Shown in pieces: positions 7,700 through 17,196 of a stretch of DNA of 34,010 bases. The notes below the pieces were generated by a model. It made no database searches and was not told where the DNA came from. It saw only the letters and a program-made list of their open reading frames with translations. The stretch's first letter is position 1, and every line of letters begins with the position of its first letter. The translations under genes and the position numbers were made by a program. Source of the DNA: JADJLQ01 sp034439915 (GTDB lineage Bacteria; Bacteroidota; Bacteroidia; Chitinophagales; Saprospiraceae); NCBI GenBank assembly GCA_034439915.1, contig JAWXBI010000182.1, positions 1 to 34,010 on the forward strand. The letters are read 5' to 3'.

Positions 7700-10519
7700 A
7701 TGGTTGGAGCACTGTGGTCGAAGTGGAAGGACCTCCTTCTTCGATTATTTGACATCCGTGTAGGTGAATTCAGACGGGTAGGGCTGATGCAGTTGAACAT
7801 CTTCCTGCTCATTCAATGCCTGTGGATCATCAAACCGGTCGTAAATGCCCAGTTTCTGTCCAGAGTGGGCATTGCACGGCTTCCGCTGGTGTTTCTGCTG
7901 GTAGCCTTGACAGCGCTTGCTGTTTCAACCGTTTACTCCAGGTTGTTGAGCCGTCTGTCGCTTGGCACACTCATGCTACGAACCTACCTGATTTCAATCC
8001 TGTGCCTGTTTACCTTTGCCATTTTGCTGCGCTTCCATTTGTTTATAGACTGGATGAGTTATCTTTTTTATATTGGGGTGGCCCTGTTCGGCCTAATCAC
8101 GACTTCCCAGTTCTGGCTCCTGGGCAACATGATATTTAACTCCCTGGAAGCAAAACGGCTTTTTGGCTTTATTGGTGCTGGTGCTATCGCAGGAGGTATT
8201 AGTGGAGGTTATGTGACCTCTTTACTCGCACCAGTTGTGGATAGTATAAATTTGCTTTTCCTGGCTGCAGGGCTGCTTATGATCAGTATGGTTGTCAACC
8301 ACCGGATCTGGGTAAAATTTGTGCCGGCATTCAACACCTCCGTTCAGATCAGGCAAACCAAAACGCTTCATGAATATCCCCTTCGCCTTATCCGCAATTC
8401 AAAACACCTGACCTACCTGGCGCTGATCTTAGCGATCAGCGTGGTGGTCGCCAAATTGGTTGAGTTTCAGTACAGCGCCATAGCCTCGGCCAATATATTG
8501 GATCCGGACGAGCTCACAAGCTTCTTCGGTTTCTGGTTTTCAACGGCCAATGTAGTATCTCTTTTTATTCAATTAGTAATCACCCGTCGTGTGGTTGGTT
8601 TTCTTGGAGTGGGACGAAGTCTTTTCGTCCTCCCCGGTGCACTTTTTGCAGGTGCTGCTGCGGTTTTGAATGCACCGGTGCTGTGGGCGGGTACCACCCT
8701 TAAACTCTTTGATATTTCCCTGAAGCAATCCATTAATAAAGCTGCTACTGAGCTGCTGATCCTGCCTATTCCAATCGCCATTAAAAACCAGGCAAAGACC
8801 TATATTGATGTCTTTGTCGATACCACAGCGACCGGTATCGGGGGCATCCTGCTGATCTTCCTGGTCAATGGCCTCGATCTATCGGTACGTGCCGTTTGTA
8901 TCATGATCCTGGTACTTATCTGCATCTGGATGTTTTTAGTAATGCGTGTCCGGAAACAATATGGGCTGGCATTCCAAGATAAACTGGGCCTCAAACGGCA
9001 AACAACCAAAATAAAGGACCCTAAGCTTTCGGATACTTCTGTAGTAGAGGGTATACAACGTACCCTGCAATCTGGCACGACCAAACAAATTCTCTTTCTT
9101 CTGGACAGAATAGAGGAAAGTAAGGAAGACAGGCTCATGAAGTACGCCATTCCTTTGTTGACCCATAATTCACCCAAGGTACGTCAGGCAGCCCTGCGTT
9201 GTCTCTATTATCACTCCGATCACTCGATCACCCGACAAATTGAACCTTTGCTCAAAGATCCTGATGATGAAGTGCGATCCCGTGCCTTTTCCTGCTTGTT
9301 GGCCCATACCCGGCAAAACCGGGTGCGTTTCATCGATGGTTCTCTGAGAGACAAGGATCCCGCTATCAGCGGAGCTGCCCTGGTTGGCCTGGCTACCGAA
9401 GCACGTGATAATCCGGAAATGCAACAACTTTTCAACCTGCAACAACGCCTCGAGGAAAAAATCAATGAAACCGGGCTCCTCAGCGACCCCGTATCCGAAA
9501 TGGCGAATAAGATCATGGTGGCGAGGATGATCGGTTATGGAAAACTTTCGGCCTATTATCCATATTTGAAAGGCTATATAAATGATAAAAACCCAGCTTT
9601 ATTCAAGAAGGCTATGCTCTCTGCGGGCAACAGCCAGGATCCGGGTTTTATAAAATTGCTACTTGAATTTCTACTCTATAAATCGACCCGGTCCTCGGCA
9701 CAAAAAGCCCTGGCTAAATTTGAGCCATCAGAGATCCTGCCCATACTGGCTGAAGTAAGCCGGGAAAAAGGAACTGCAAATGAGATTTTGATCCAATTGC
9801 CCGCTTTGGCAAAAACGATGGACACGCAACAAGCTATTGATTACCTGTTTGAATTAGTACAGCACCACGATCCTAAGGTAAAACTCAATGCCCTTGAGAC
9901 CTTGCACAAAATAAAAGTAAAATTTCCCCATCTCACGATTAGCGGCAAACGGGTAATTCCTTTCCTTAAAGAAGAAGCCGGACTTTACCGGGATTTCCTG
10001 GCAGTAAATTATGCTGCTCAACATCGGTGGAGTTTCCGGGTAGAAGACTCAAAAATTAGTATAGCCCGGAAGGACTTAATTCACTTGCTGGAACGCAGGC
10101 TGGACAATATCCTCAAACGGATTTTCTGGTTATTGGGATTAACTTACCCTCCGGGAATAATCCTGCCTTTACTCAAGGATGTTCGCAGCCAGGATCCCAA
10201 TATCCGAATCAATACCATAGAGTTTTTGGACAATATCCTTGATCCCGCCCTGAAAAAGGTACTGATCCCCATCGTGGAAACCGCTATAATGGACACCTTG
10301 TCGGATGAAATCCTGCTCAAGTTTCAACTTAACATGCCTTCAGAGTTTTCCTGTTTCGAATCCATCTTAAAGGGTCAGGATGATCTGCTCAAGTTGGCTG
10401 TACTCGTTATGATCGAAGCACTGGACAATCCGGAGTTCGCTCCCTTGGTGAAGCAGGCAACTAATGATGAACATACGCGTGTAAAAATGTTTGCCGAAAG
10501 GCTATCTGAAAAAAGATAG
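7700..10519 (+). CDS. MFS/ATP:ADP-translocase-like transporter fused to HEAT repeats
   Basis: A 939-residue fusion. The N-terminal ~415 residues hold about 11-12 hydrophobic helices. The opening (DIRVGEFRRVGLMQLNIFLL) and KPVVNAQFLSRVG resemble the N-termini of the ATP:ADP antiporter (Npt/TLC) branch of the major facilitator superfamily. From about residue 440 the protein becomes soluble and consists of degenerate HEAT repeats (for example HNSPKVRQAALRCLYYHSD, KDPDDEVRSRAFSCLLAHT, and HHDPKVKLNALETLHKIKV). Such fusions occur in Bacteroidota and relatives; their substrate is not established, and the HEAT part probably scaffolds a cytosolic partner. It follows a serine hydrolase by 15 bases, suggesting a shared envelope function. 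Confidence 0.82.
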   Translation: MVGALWSKWKDLLLRLFDIRVGEFRRVGLMQLNIFLLIQCLWIIKPVVNAQFLSRVGIARLPLVFLLVALTALAVSTVYSRLLSRLSLGTLMLRTYLISILCLFTFAILLRFHLFIDWMSYLFYIGVALFGLITTSQFWLLGNMIFNSLEAKRLFGFIGAGAIAGGISGGYVTSLLAPVVDSINLLFLAAGLLMISMVVNHRIWVKFVPAFNTSVQIRQTKTLHEYPLRLIRNSKHLTYLALILAISVVVAKLVEFQYSAIASANILDPDELTSFFGFWFSTANVVSLFIQLVITRRVVGFLGVGRSLFVLPGALFAGAAAVLNAPVLWAGTTLKLFDISLKQSINKAATELLILPIPIAIKNQAKTYIDVFVDTTATGIGGILLIFLVNGLDLSVRAVCIMILVLICIWMFLVMRVRKQYGLAFQDKLGLKRQTTKIKDPKLSDTSVVEGIQRTLQSGTTKQILFLLDRIEESKEDRLMKYAIPLLTHNSPKVRQAALRCLYYHSDHSITRQIEPLLKDPDDEVRSRAFSCLLAHTRQNRVRFIDGSLRDKDPAISGAALVGLATEARDNPEMQQLFNLQQRLEEKINETGLLSDPVSEMANKIMVARMIGYGKLSAYYPYLKGYINDKNPALFKKAMLSAGNSQDPGFIKLLLEFLLYKSTRSSAQKALAKFEPSEILPILAEVSREKGTANEILIQLPALAKTMDTQQAIDYLFELVQHHDPKVKLNALETLHKIKVKFPHLTISGKRVIPFLKEEAGLYRDFLAVNYAAQHRWSFRVEDSKISIARKDLIHLLERRLDNILKRIFWLLGLTYPPGIILPLLKDVRSQDPNIRINTIEFLDNILDPALKKVLIPIVETAIMDTLSDEILLKFQLNMPSEFSCFESILKGQDDLLKLAVLVMIEALDNPEFAPLVKQATNDEHTRVKMFAERLSEKR

Positions 10520-10567
10520 GGTTTCAATTGCACCTCACCACCTTAGGAATAATCAACAGGGACGTTG

Positions 10568-11827
10568 TTAATTTCCCCTCACTGTTCTATCAATGGCGCC
10601 GGCCAATGTCATATGATCGGAAGCACTGTTCTTTTTTCGGACATTGGACATTAATACAACCATATAAGTGGTACTATCCGGATGCTCCACAATGGCAACA
10701 CTGTTCATAAAATTATCTACATTACCTCTGTATTTTCCGCAAGAAAATCCTTCTTCCGGACCGCATTTATATAAGCTTCCGGATTTGAAATATACAGCCG
10801 CTTCCCGTAGGGTGGATGACGCAGCATACCGTATACGCCGGTCCGTCATATAGAACAGTTTTTTCATCTCCAGGCTGCTTTCCTCATCCACTGCAAGGCC
10901 TCGCTCCAGCATAATGAGCAATTTCATGAGGCCAAGCGGTGTACCAATGCTTCCGCCCTTTGGTGGAATCCGGTTTGATCCACCACGCGTAAACAAAGTC
11001 CCTAACCGCCACTCATCCTGAGTGATACCCAATGCCCGCAAGGGGTCATTGACGACTGAGATAGCGATATCCGCAAGTACGGATTTTGCAGTTGTACTTA
11101 AATACTCCTCCGCCTCGGTTTCGGAAAGATCGGGATATGCGTTTCCAAAAACACGCATGAGAATAGCCTCCCGCCAGCATACGGTAGCTGCCCCGTTATT
11201 GCTAACAGACATCATATAATCCAGCCATTCGTACAAAAGGAATACATCATTGGCTTGTACGGTCCTCCTTTTCAGAACCCTGGTCTGGGTGCTGAAAATG
11301 GAAATGGTGTGCTCATCGTACAATGCCCATCCGCCGGCTCGGACCTCCTTACTGCATAGCAAATTCTGTCTCAACTCGAACGAGTCAGGATAGATTTTTG
11401 CAAGTTCAGTAAAAAAGCCCAATAACACCGCAAGTTTACCTACACTTCCTGGCTGATAACCCACGTTTTCTTTCCTGCCGGCATAACGCACAGGACGACC
11501 AGGGGTAATGTCCAGCAGGGCAACACTGTAATTCTCGTTGAGCTGAGGGAATAAACGGTTGATTGCCTGTTGCAATTCCTCATCGGGTGCTGGAAAGGTG
11601 GCCAGGCTATCGCCCCTTGGGTTGGCCAGGTTGAGACGGATGTCCTGAATGGATTTAAAAGCACCAGGAACAGGCTTAATACCCTTGAGTTCACCATCCA
11701 TAACCAGTTGAAGGTACTTCAGCCGCCGGATATTGGAGTAAGGATACCCGTCTATCGGGTAAGTTGCAGCTTCTGAAAAAAAAAGACCTATAAGCAAAAA
11801 AGTAAATACAGAAGTTTTGTACGCCAT
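10568..11827 (-). CDS. Exported serine hydrolase (beta-lactamase-related)
   Basis: A 419-residue protein with a typical signal peptide (MAYKTSVFTFLLIGLFFSEA). The motifs are S128-V-G-K131, S209-N-N211 and K348-S-G350. The spacing from SxN to KSG is larger than in the 6689 paralogue, leaving room for an inserted helical region. ENYSVALLDITPGRPVRYAG before the SxxK is the usual first strand pair of the fold. It is likely periplasmic and acts on peptidoglycan or a related ester/amide. It begins 4 bases after the dikinase-like gene ends on the same strand, so the two are almost certainly one transcript. It converges with the transporter-HEAT gene. Confidence 0.82.
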   Translation of the reverse strand: MAYKTSVFTFLLIGLFFSEAATYPIDGYPYSNIRRLKYLQLVMDGELKGIKPVPGAFKSIQDIRLNLANPRGDSLATFPAPDEELQQAINRLFPQLNENYSVALLDITPGRPVRYAGRKENVGYQPGSVGKLAVLLGFFTELAKIYPDSFELRQNLLCSKEVRAGGWALYDEHTISIFSTQTRVLKRRTVQANDVFLLYEWLDYMMSVSNNGAATVCWREAILMRVFGNAYPDLSETEAEEYLSTTAKSVLADIAISVVNDPLRALGITQDEWRLGTLFTRGGSNRIPPKGGSIGTPLGLMKLLIMLERGLAVDEESSLEMKKLFYMTDRRIRYAASSTLREAAVYFKSGSLYKCGPEEGFSCGKYRGNVDNFMNSVAIVEHPDSTTYMVVLMSNVRKKNSASDHMTLAGAIDRTVRGN

Positions 11828-11831
11828 TTTT

Positions 11832-14747
11832 TTAAAGTTTCAAATCTAATGGTATGGCTCGTTTGCCGTCTATAACCGGGGTGATTTTTTGAAGATAGTC
11901 TGACGAAGCAGCTTGTTTATTCTCTACAAAAGGTCGTACCTGGAAAAGCCAAATATGATTATCCTTGAAGCCCAATTCCACATCGAATGGCCCTTTGGTA
12001 GCTATCCCCGGTGAATCAGGTAAATCCTGCAAGATTCGGCTTGAAAGTATCCTTAATGCCTCTAGATTGTCCGGGGTGAGTATGCGCTGCTCAAAACTGA
12101 TCCTGGCCTTCACGCTGCCACCTGTGGCAGGTATCCTGAGACAGGTGGGTTCTCTCGCCGGTGTGATCAGGTGATCCACACCCACTGCATCAAGCAACCA
12201 GGTTTCGGCTGCTTGCCCATCCACCGCCCCTCCCACGCCCCTGTTAAAGGCTACGGTAATATCATCTTCATTCCCAGTGGTAAGTCCTTTCGTAATCAGC
12301 ACCCCCGAATATTCAACATCAACGCTTGGAATAATAAGGATGGAAGGGAAGACATTTTCGGGGTTGTTCAGATAGCGCTGCCTCCATTTGAAACTCCGCT
12401 CGGTATAAGGTGAAGCCCATACGTCCAGTATACCCTGGTAGATCTTGTCGGTGTCCAATACATTAAAAACAGTCAGGTTGAGCCCTGCTCCAGTGAAGTC
12501 TTTGAGATCTTCCATATTGGTATCGCTCCGCACGAAGACCGGCGTCTTTCCCATAGGCAGTCCAAATGCATTGACAAACTGACGGTGCAGATCAGCTTTG
12601 AAGCTGGCGAGCAAGGGCATTTTCCGTATCAGCCCCCTCAGGGAATCCAACCCCCGCAGAATAAATGAATCAATATTCGCCTCCGTATCACCTTTAAGCC
12701 GCATCTCCTCCCCGGTAGCAAAGACCTTGTTCATCATATTCCAATATGTAGTCGGGAATCCTGGAGCGGTCTGGTCCATATGTTGCCGGAATACTGCGAA
12801 AGGCAGGACCAATCCCTCCACGACATTTTCCGGAAACATTTGTTTTAATTGACCAAGGTTGGCAGCCTTTGGTCCACAGGTTTTGCCTGATTGTGTGGCG
12901 TCGACCTGACGAAGGTTAAGGATATGGGGCTTATCCAAAACGATGCGTTCTATAGGAACAGATATTTTATTTTCTCTTTGTTTTTTCTGAACAAAAAGAG
13001 CACTTTCCCACGGCTCCATTGCAGAAGCCGGTTTAAGGATCACCGTGCCTTTATTGGAGACCGCATAAAATACTTGTGTGCCATGGAAAGCTTTAATGGC
13101 TTCCATATTTTTCTCAGAGATTACTGCATTTGGTATACCCATATTGCGGGCCAGCAATTGCAGGTGGGAGACCATATTGCCTTCGGAGACAGTGAAGATA
13201 CCGGCTACTGGTTTTAGATTGGCGGGTGCATGGTGAAAGACATAAATCTTATTTGCGGACAGGTCCACTTGTTCAGGTGATCCCGTCACTACGACCAGCT
13301 CGCCCTGGGTAAAACCCGGGTTGAGTCCGTGTATCGATGATTGTCCTGCTATACCCAAGACCTGGTTTGAAAAACCGGCCTCCAGGGAGAATGCATCACC
13401 CAATTGGTTTATGGATTGTCCCAAACGAAGAAGAACGGAGGACCGTATCCGGTCATCAAAAAAACCAGTAGTCAGTGGCTCAAAATCCCGGTATAGGTTA
13501 ATCACCGGCATATAATGGGCCCGGACCATCCCAGTACCCCATTCAAGGACATGACGGCCACTTTCGCTGAAAGTACTCATCTGATGCAAGGAGGTCGTGT
13601 CCCCTGCCGGAAGATTCAAATCCTTACTGACTTGCTCCCATTCCCAAAGCTCTAAAAAACCAAAGGCCGCAGCCGATTCCGAAAGACAATAAATCTGAGC
13701 GAACAACTCTTTTAATGATCGTGCCTCCCATTGGGATGCCTCTTTATAGAGCAGGCTTTCCATTTTATTGGATATATCGATCAGAGCCAGCCGGGTATTG
13801 CTTTTCATCGTCGCTGTCATCTGCCGGCGTATCAACAGGGCTGAATGACTGATGAGTTGGCACCGTTCGGCCGGAGAAGATAGCGCAGGATACCGGTTCA
13901 TGAAAAGCGTAAGGATTCCGGCTGCTTCGCTTGTTTTCGGCAGCTTTTTGAGGAAAATTTCGAGATCACTGACCCTGAAAGAACGATACATGGTGATGTA
14001 TACACGGAGCAATTGCTCAAATTTTGGAATCAAGGTGGTCGGGATTTTATCCTTGTTTCTGGCCTGGAAATCCCGCAATAGCTGAATATCGCCTTCGTCC
14101 GGCATTCCGTGGATCTTGACCCGGAGATCCAGAAATGCGGGGAAGGAATCAGAAATCTCTCTAGAGAGGGAGCGAACCAGCTGGGTATTGTTGGTTTCTC
14201 CCGAGTGGGGTACATCTTTGGCACTTTGCCGAATGAGAAAATACTTCGATCGAATCCTGCCGGTATCTTCAAGAAGCCACTGATAAAATCCAATTCCCCA
14301 GTTGTGTTCATCTTCAACTTGGACCGCACCGCGATAGTTTTGCGAGCGCCGGTTTATCCAGCCATTGTCAATACTCCGGAGGTATTGTTCCAGCTGATAT
14401 TGAATGAGGCGAGATTGGGCCTGGGCTTCATCCCAGAAATCAGTATAATGCGTAGTGGCGAGGATCTGCCCCAGGAAGACATGTTCTGTTTTTGCCAGTG
14501 CATTCACCTCATTCTTATAGCGGGCCCGCTGGTTGCCGGGTTGATCCGGACAAGGGTCTCTGGCAGCCCTTATGGTTCCATCCTTACAAAACCAACGGAT
14601 ATCCAGGTAAGGGCCACGAGGGTCCTGCTTATACCGGCTAATCATCGCTTTCACTGCTTCTGGCTTGGAAATCTGGCCAACCACATGGAAGGATGACGAT
14701 GCCACTATGACCATTACTTGTAAATACGAAAGCACTCTTTTGTGCAT
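11832..14747 (-). CDS. Exported PEP-synthase/glucan-dikinase-like protein
   Basis: Start chosen at ATG 14747 because it gives a signal peptide (MHKRVLSYLQVMVIVASSSF, cleavage near VVGQ); the frame is open to ATG 14777, which adds 10 residues. Numbering from 14777: residues 40-480 are helical and unrecognised. A swivelling phosphohistidine domain lies at about 490-590 with GNMVSH538LQLLARNMGIPNAV. A C-terminal ATP-grasp PPDK-N domain spans about 630-950 (GPKAANLGQL, FVRSDTNMEDLKDFTGAG, terminal LFQVRPF). There is no PEP-binding TIM barrel. His domain before ATP domain is the order of plant glucan water dikinases, not of PpsA or PpdK. A substrate cannot be named. Co-transcribed with the downstream serine hydrolase. 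Confidence 0.8.
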   Translation of the reverse strand: MHKRVLSYLQVMVIVASSSFHVVGQISKPEAVKAMISRYKQDPRGPYLDIRWFCKDGTIRAARDPCPDQPGNQRARYKNEVNALAKTEHVFLGQILATTHYTDFWDEAQAQSRLIQYQLEQYLRSIDNGWINRRSQNYRGAVQVEDEHNWGIGFYQWLLEDTGRIRSKYFLIRQSAKDVPHSGETNNTQLVRSLSREISDSFPAFLDLRVKIHGMPDEGDIQLLRDFQARNKDKIPTTLIPKFEQLLRVYITMYRSFRVSDLEIFLKKLPKTSEAAGILTLFMNRYPALSSPAERCQLISHSALLIRRQMTATMKSNTRLALIDISNKMESLLYKEASQWEARSLKELFAQIYCLSESAAAFGFLELWEWEQVSKDLNLPAGDTTSLHQMSTFSESGRHVLEWGTGMVRAHYMPVINLYRDFEPLTTGFFDDRIRSSVLLRLGQSINQLGDAFSLEAGFSNQVLGIAGQSSIHGLNPGFTQGELVVVTGSPEQVDLSANKIYVFHHAPANLKPVAGIFTVSEGNMVSHLQLLARNMGIPNAVISEKNMEAIKAFHGTQVFYAVSNKGTVILKPASAMEPWESALFVQKKQRENKISVPIERIVLDKPHILNLRQVDATQSGKTCGPKAANLGQLKQMFPENVVEGLVLPFAVFRQHMDQTAPGFPTTYWNMMNKVFATGEEMRLKGDTEANIDSFILRGLDSLRGLIRKMPLLASFKADLHRQFVNAFGLPMGKTPVFVRSDTNMEDLKDFTGAGLNLTVFNVLDTDKIYQGILDVWASPYTERSFKWRQRYLNNPENVFPSILIIPSVDVEYSGVLITKGLTTGNEDDITVAFNRGVGGAVDGQAAETWLLDAVGVDHLITPAREPTCLRIPATGGSVKARISFEQRILTPDNLEALRILSSRILQDLPDSPGIATKGPFDVELGFKDNHIWLFQVRPFVENKQAASSDYLQKITPVIDGKRAIPLDLKL

Positions 14748-15080
14748 TAGAAACCTGCTATCCAGAAATAATACCATTATTAAGACGTAACGAAGTTTTT
14801 ATGTTAACAATTCCCTATACAGAGGGGCTTCACAAGAAATAGACCCATCTACTTATATTATAGATACATTGAGCGTGGAGTTAAAAATTTATAATAGAAC
14901 AAAGCAAGATAAAGGGATTCGTAACCCTATTTGACGCCAATGATAAAGTCTCCATGACACTCCACAAGACAGAAAACTATCCCTTGAAAAGAAGTAATTC
15001 TCAAAGGTTGCAACAGAAAACCGCAAAATAAAACTGGATTTTTAATGTTTGCAAATTGAAAACTATTCCATAGCTTGTTT
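14748..15080. other. Intergenic gap, possible degraded coding remnant
   Basis: AT-rich gap between the dikinase-like gene and the higB remnant. One plus-strand frame (14885-15031, stop to stop, including KGFVTLFDANDKVSMTLHKT) has protein-like composition but no start codon and no recognised family. Near 15045-15064 the sequence TGTTTGCAAATTGAAAACT is an imperfect palindrome that might be the decayed operator of the higBA remnant. Confidence 0.3.
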
Positions 15081-15379
15081 TTGAATTTCGTTAACCGTAA
15101 AACAGTTATTCATTATTCTCACAAAAAACCAACTGCTTGCGTGGTATAGTGAAATGCTGAAACGGGAATTTGAAAACTTCAATCAGTTAAAGGCCATGTA
15201 TGGAAATGCCAGCATAATAAATAATCAAAGGGCAGTATTCAATCTAAAAGGGAATGAGTACAGGCTTATAGTGTTTAATCAATTTCAGACGAAAGGCTTG
15301 TTATACCATTTGGTTTGGAACACATAAGGAATACGAGAAAATAGATGCGCCGACCATTCCGTATAATCTTAATTTATAA
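15081..15379 (+). pseudogene. higB: HigB-like mRNA interferase toxin, decayed
   Basis: A RelE/HigB-family toxin readable only in three frames. Frame one (from about 15081) gives VNRKTVIHYSHKKPTA, the usual N-terminus. A short deletion near 15131 then shifts to QLLAWYSEMLKREFENFNQL, followed by YGNASIINNQRAVFNLKGNEYRLIV. An extra T at 15274-15276 shifts again to NFRRKACYTIWFGTHKEYEK, then IDAPTIPYNLNL. The GNEYRLIV and GTHKEY motifs are diagnostic of the family and are also present in the intact copy at 24572. No ATG remains at the start; a TTG at 15081 is the nearest candidate. The product should be non-functional. It is followed 10 bases later by the higA remnant. Confidence 0.85.
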
Positions 15380-15389
15380 AACATTAACC

Positions 15390-15744
15390 ATGAACTGGAA
15401 AGTAATAAAAACAAAAAAAGAACAAAGAGGCAGTAAAAAGAGCCATGGAAATTTTCCATGCCGAGCCGGGTACGCCGGAAGATGACGAACTGGGGGTACT
15501 GCTGTTATTGATAAAAGACGATGAAGACAGCACGGTAAAAATGCCTGAGTTAGATTTACTGGATGTTATTAAGGACAAAATGAAGGAACAGGGCTTAAGA
15601 AATATAGACCTTGAACCTATTATTGGCAGCAGAGGACACGTTTCATCCATTCTTTCAGGTCGAAGAGAAATAACTCTTAAAATGGCTCAACGGCTAAAGG
15701 ATTATTTTAACCTGCCGGCTGAACTGTTTTTACATACTGCATAA
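15390..15744 (+). pseudogene. higA: HigA-like antitoxin with a 2-base deletion near the start
   Basis: The family N-terminus is readable from ATG 15390 as MNWKVIKTKKE. It then breaks, because loss of two bases (probably TA) at about 15422 changes the frame. The rest continues as YKEAVKRAMEIFHAEPGTPE in the restored frame, with a Cro/cI-type HTH at the C-terminus (LRNIDLEPIIGSRGHVSSIL, then SGRREITLKMAQRLKDYFNL). A shortened protein from ATG 15445 (99 residues) would keep the HTH and could still bind DNA. The cognate toxin gene directly upstream is broken too. Confidence 0.8.
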
Positions 15745-15990
15745 AGAAGTTCAATACTTGGCGATAGTAAACGCCAGTTTTTGATGCTTTGCCACATGAG
15801 TTTACCCGGGACGAAGCTTCAAATAGATCATTCAATTTCCGAGCAGTGGCAACAGGAGATGATTCACCATCACTTGCGAGGTACCAGCGGGTAATTATCA
15901 GTGTACGATGAGAACCAAACGGTAGATAAAAAGCAACAACACACCGAATTCCCACGATGACAGCGTCGAGCACAACGAAAGATTGGCAGA

Positions 15991-16902
15991 CTAAAATTTC
16001 CTCCTGTATTCCAAAGCAACAATAAAGCTCCTTGTCAATCCATCCGGTCTTTGTTTTCTTACAATAAAGGGGATTCCCGCATTCAGTTGAAATGAATGGT
16101 TGTCATTCATTTCGTAATCAATATTAACGGTACCATTTAAGGTCAGACCCTGGGAACCATCGATGGCCCGCTCTATCCCCTGCCGGTCTATGTATTTATC
16201 TTTACCTAAATGAACAATAGGCAACAAACCAGGAGTGATTTTAAACGAATGGTTTATGGGTATAGGGTATGCAGCACGCACCATCACATCTCCTCTTCGA
16301 ACAAAGCGGTTAGTGGTTTGAAATTGTCTTAAGGGTGAACCTTTGGGATAATCTTCTGCAAAAAATTCATTTTGATTTTGCGACAAAGGAAATTGAAAGG
16401 CCAGAGCCAGATGAAATTTATTCAATTCACGGCTGATCCCGAGCAGGAGGTCCGGGGTACCCAGGCTGGATTGATAATCCATGGGCAAAGGAAGGTTGAC
16501 TCTTAATTTACTCCCGTCGTTCAAAGGCAATTTGAAGCCCAGTGTTAGTTTCCCGATTTCGTTGATTGGATAATCCATATTAAGAAAGAGGTCTGAAAAT
16601 CCGAAGGCAGAAATGCCGTTGCCACTCTGAGATATAGAAGCTAGTTTGGCATTAATGACCAGTTTTTTATTTAATACCCTGTGATATTCAAGTTGGGTGC
16701 CGAATATGGAAATAGAATGATCTGCACTTCCGTAGCTTACCCCGATTTTAAATTGATTTTTGAATCGGGAATTGCTGTCTAAACCACCAGGCTTAAAGCT
16801 ACTCAGGGTGCAAAATCCTGCGTCACTGCACCCCTGGCCTCGTGCAAAATAAATGATAGCGCTGAGGCCAATGATCAAAAAACATAGCCTTCTTTTTTGC
16901 AT
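15991..16902 (-). CDS. Outer-membrane beta-barrel protein
   Basis: A 303-residue protein with a signal peptide (MQKRRLCFLIIGLSAIIYFA, then RGQ) followed by GCSDAGFCTL, a short Cys-pair motif at the mature N-terminus. The body alternates amphipathic beta-strands with turns (for example FKIGVSYGSADHSISIFGTQ and LTLGFKLPLNDGSKLRV) and ends in YRRKF with a terminal Phe, the recognition signal for the BAM machinery. The pattern resembles COG4313-type transporter-like barrels. Ligand unknown. Monocistronic; its neighbours are toxin-antitoxin remnants. Confidence 0.75.
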   Translation of the reverse strand: MQKRRLCFLIIGLSAIIYFARGQGCSDAGFCTLSSFKPGGLDSNSRFKNQFKIGVSYGSADHSISIFGTQLEYHRVLNKKLVINAKLASISQSGNGISAFGFSDLFLNMDYPINEIGKLTLGFKLPLNDGSKLRVNLPLPMDYQSSLGTPDLLLGISRELNKFHLALAFQFPLSQNQNEFFAEDYPKGSPLRQFQTTNRFVRRGDVMVRAAYPIPINHSFKITPGLLPIVHLGKDKYIDRQGIERAIDGSQGLTLNGTVNIDYEMNDNHSFQLNAGIPFIVRKQRPDGLTRSFIVALEYRRKF

Positions 16903-17196
16903 GTTTTATAGGATTTGTAGGATTAATATACTTCAAATAAACCAACCAGAAAAGTCATTTTAGAATAGCCTGGAGAAAAGTCTGAGCTTATTCGGGCAGG
17001 ACCTCATTTCTAGTTGGTCTAAAGAATTATGCTTTTTTTTCAAAGAGTATGGCAAAGGGGTTATCGGATATTACAAAATGAACTATCCAATTAAGGACTT
17101 ACTGCCCATGGCTTCCTCAGTTTCCTTTAGATTCTGAAAATGCCAGTTTGGTTTCACTGCAACTAATCGATAAAAGAGAAAACATTTGCAAAAAGC

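Noticed and set aside
14109..14696. Plus-strand ORF of 195 codons opposite the dikinase-like gene
   Set aside because: Antisense shadow; the minus strand carries a conserved multi-domain protein across the same bases.
15762..15902. Plus-strand frame FDALPHEFTRDEASNRSFNF, possible remnant of a mobile-element primase-type C-terminus
   Set aside because: Only a short FTRDEA-like phrase is suggestive and the rest does not hold up; too weak to annotate.
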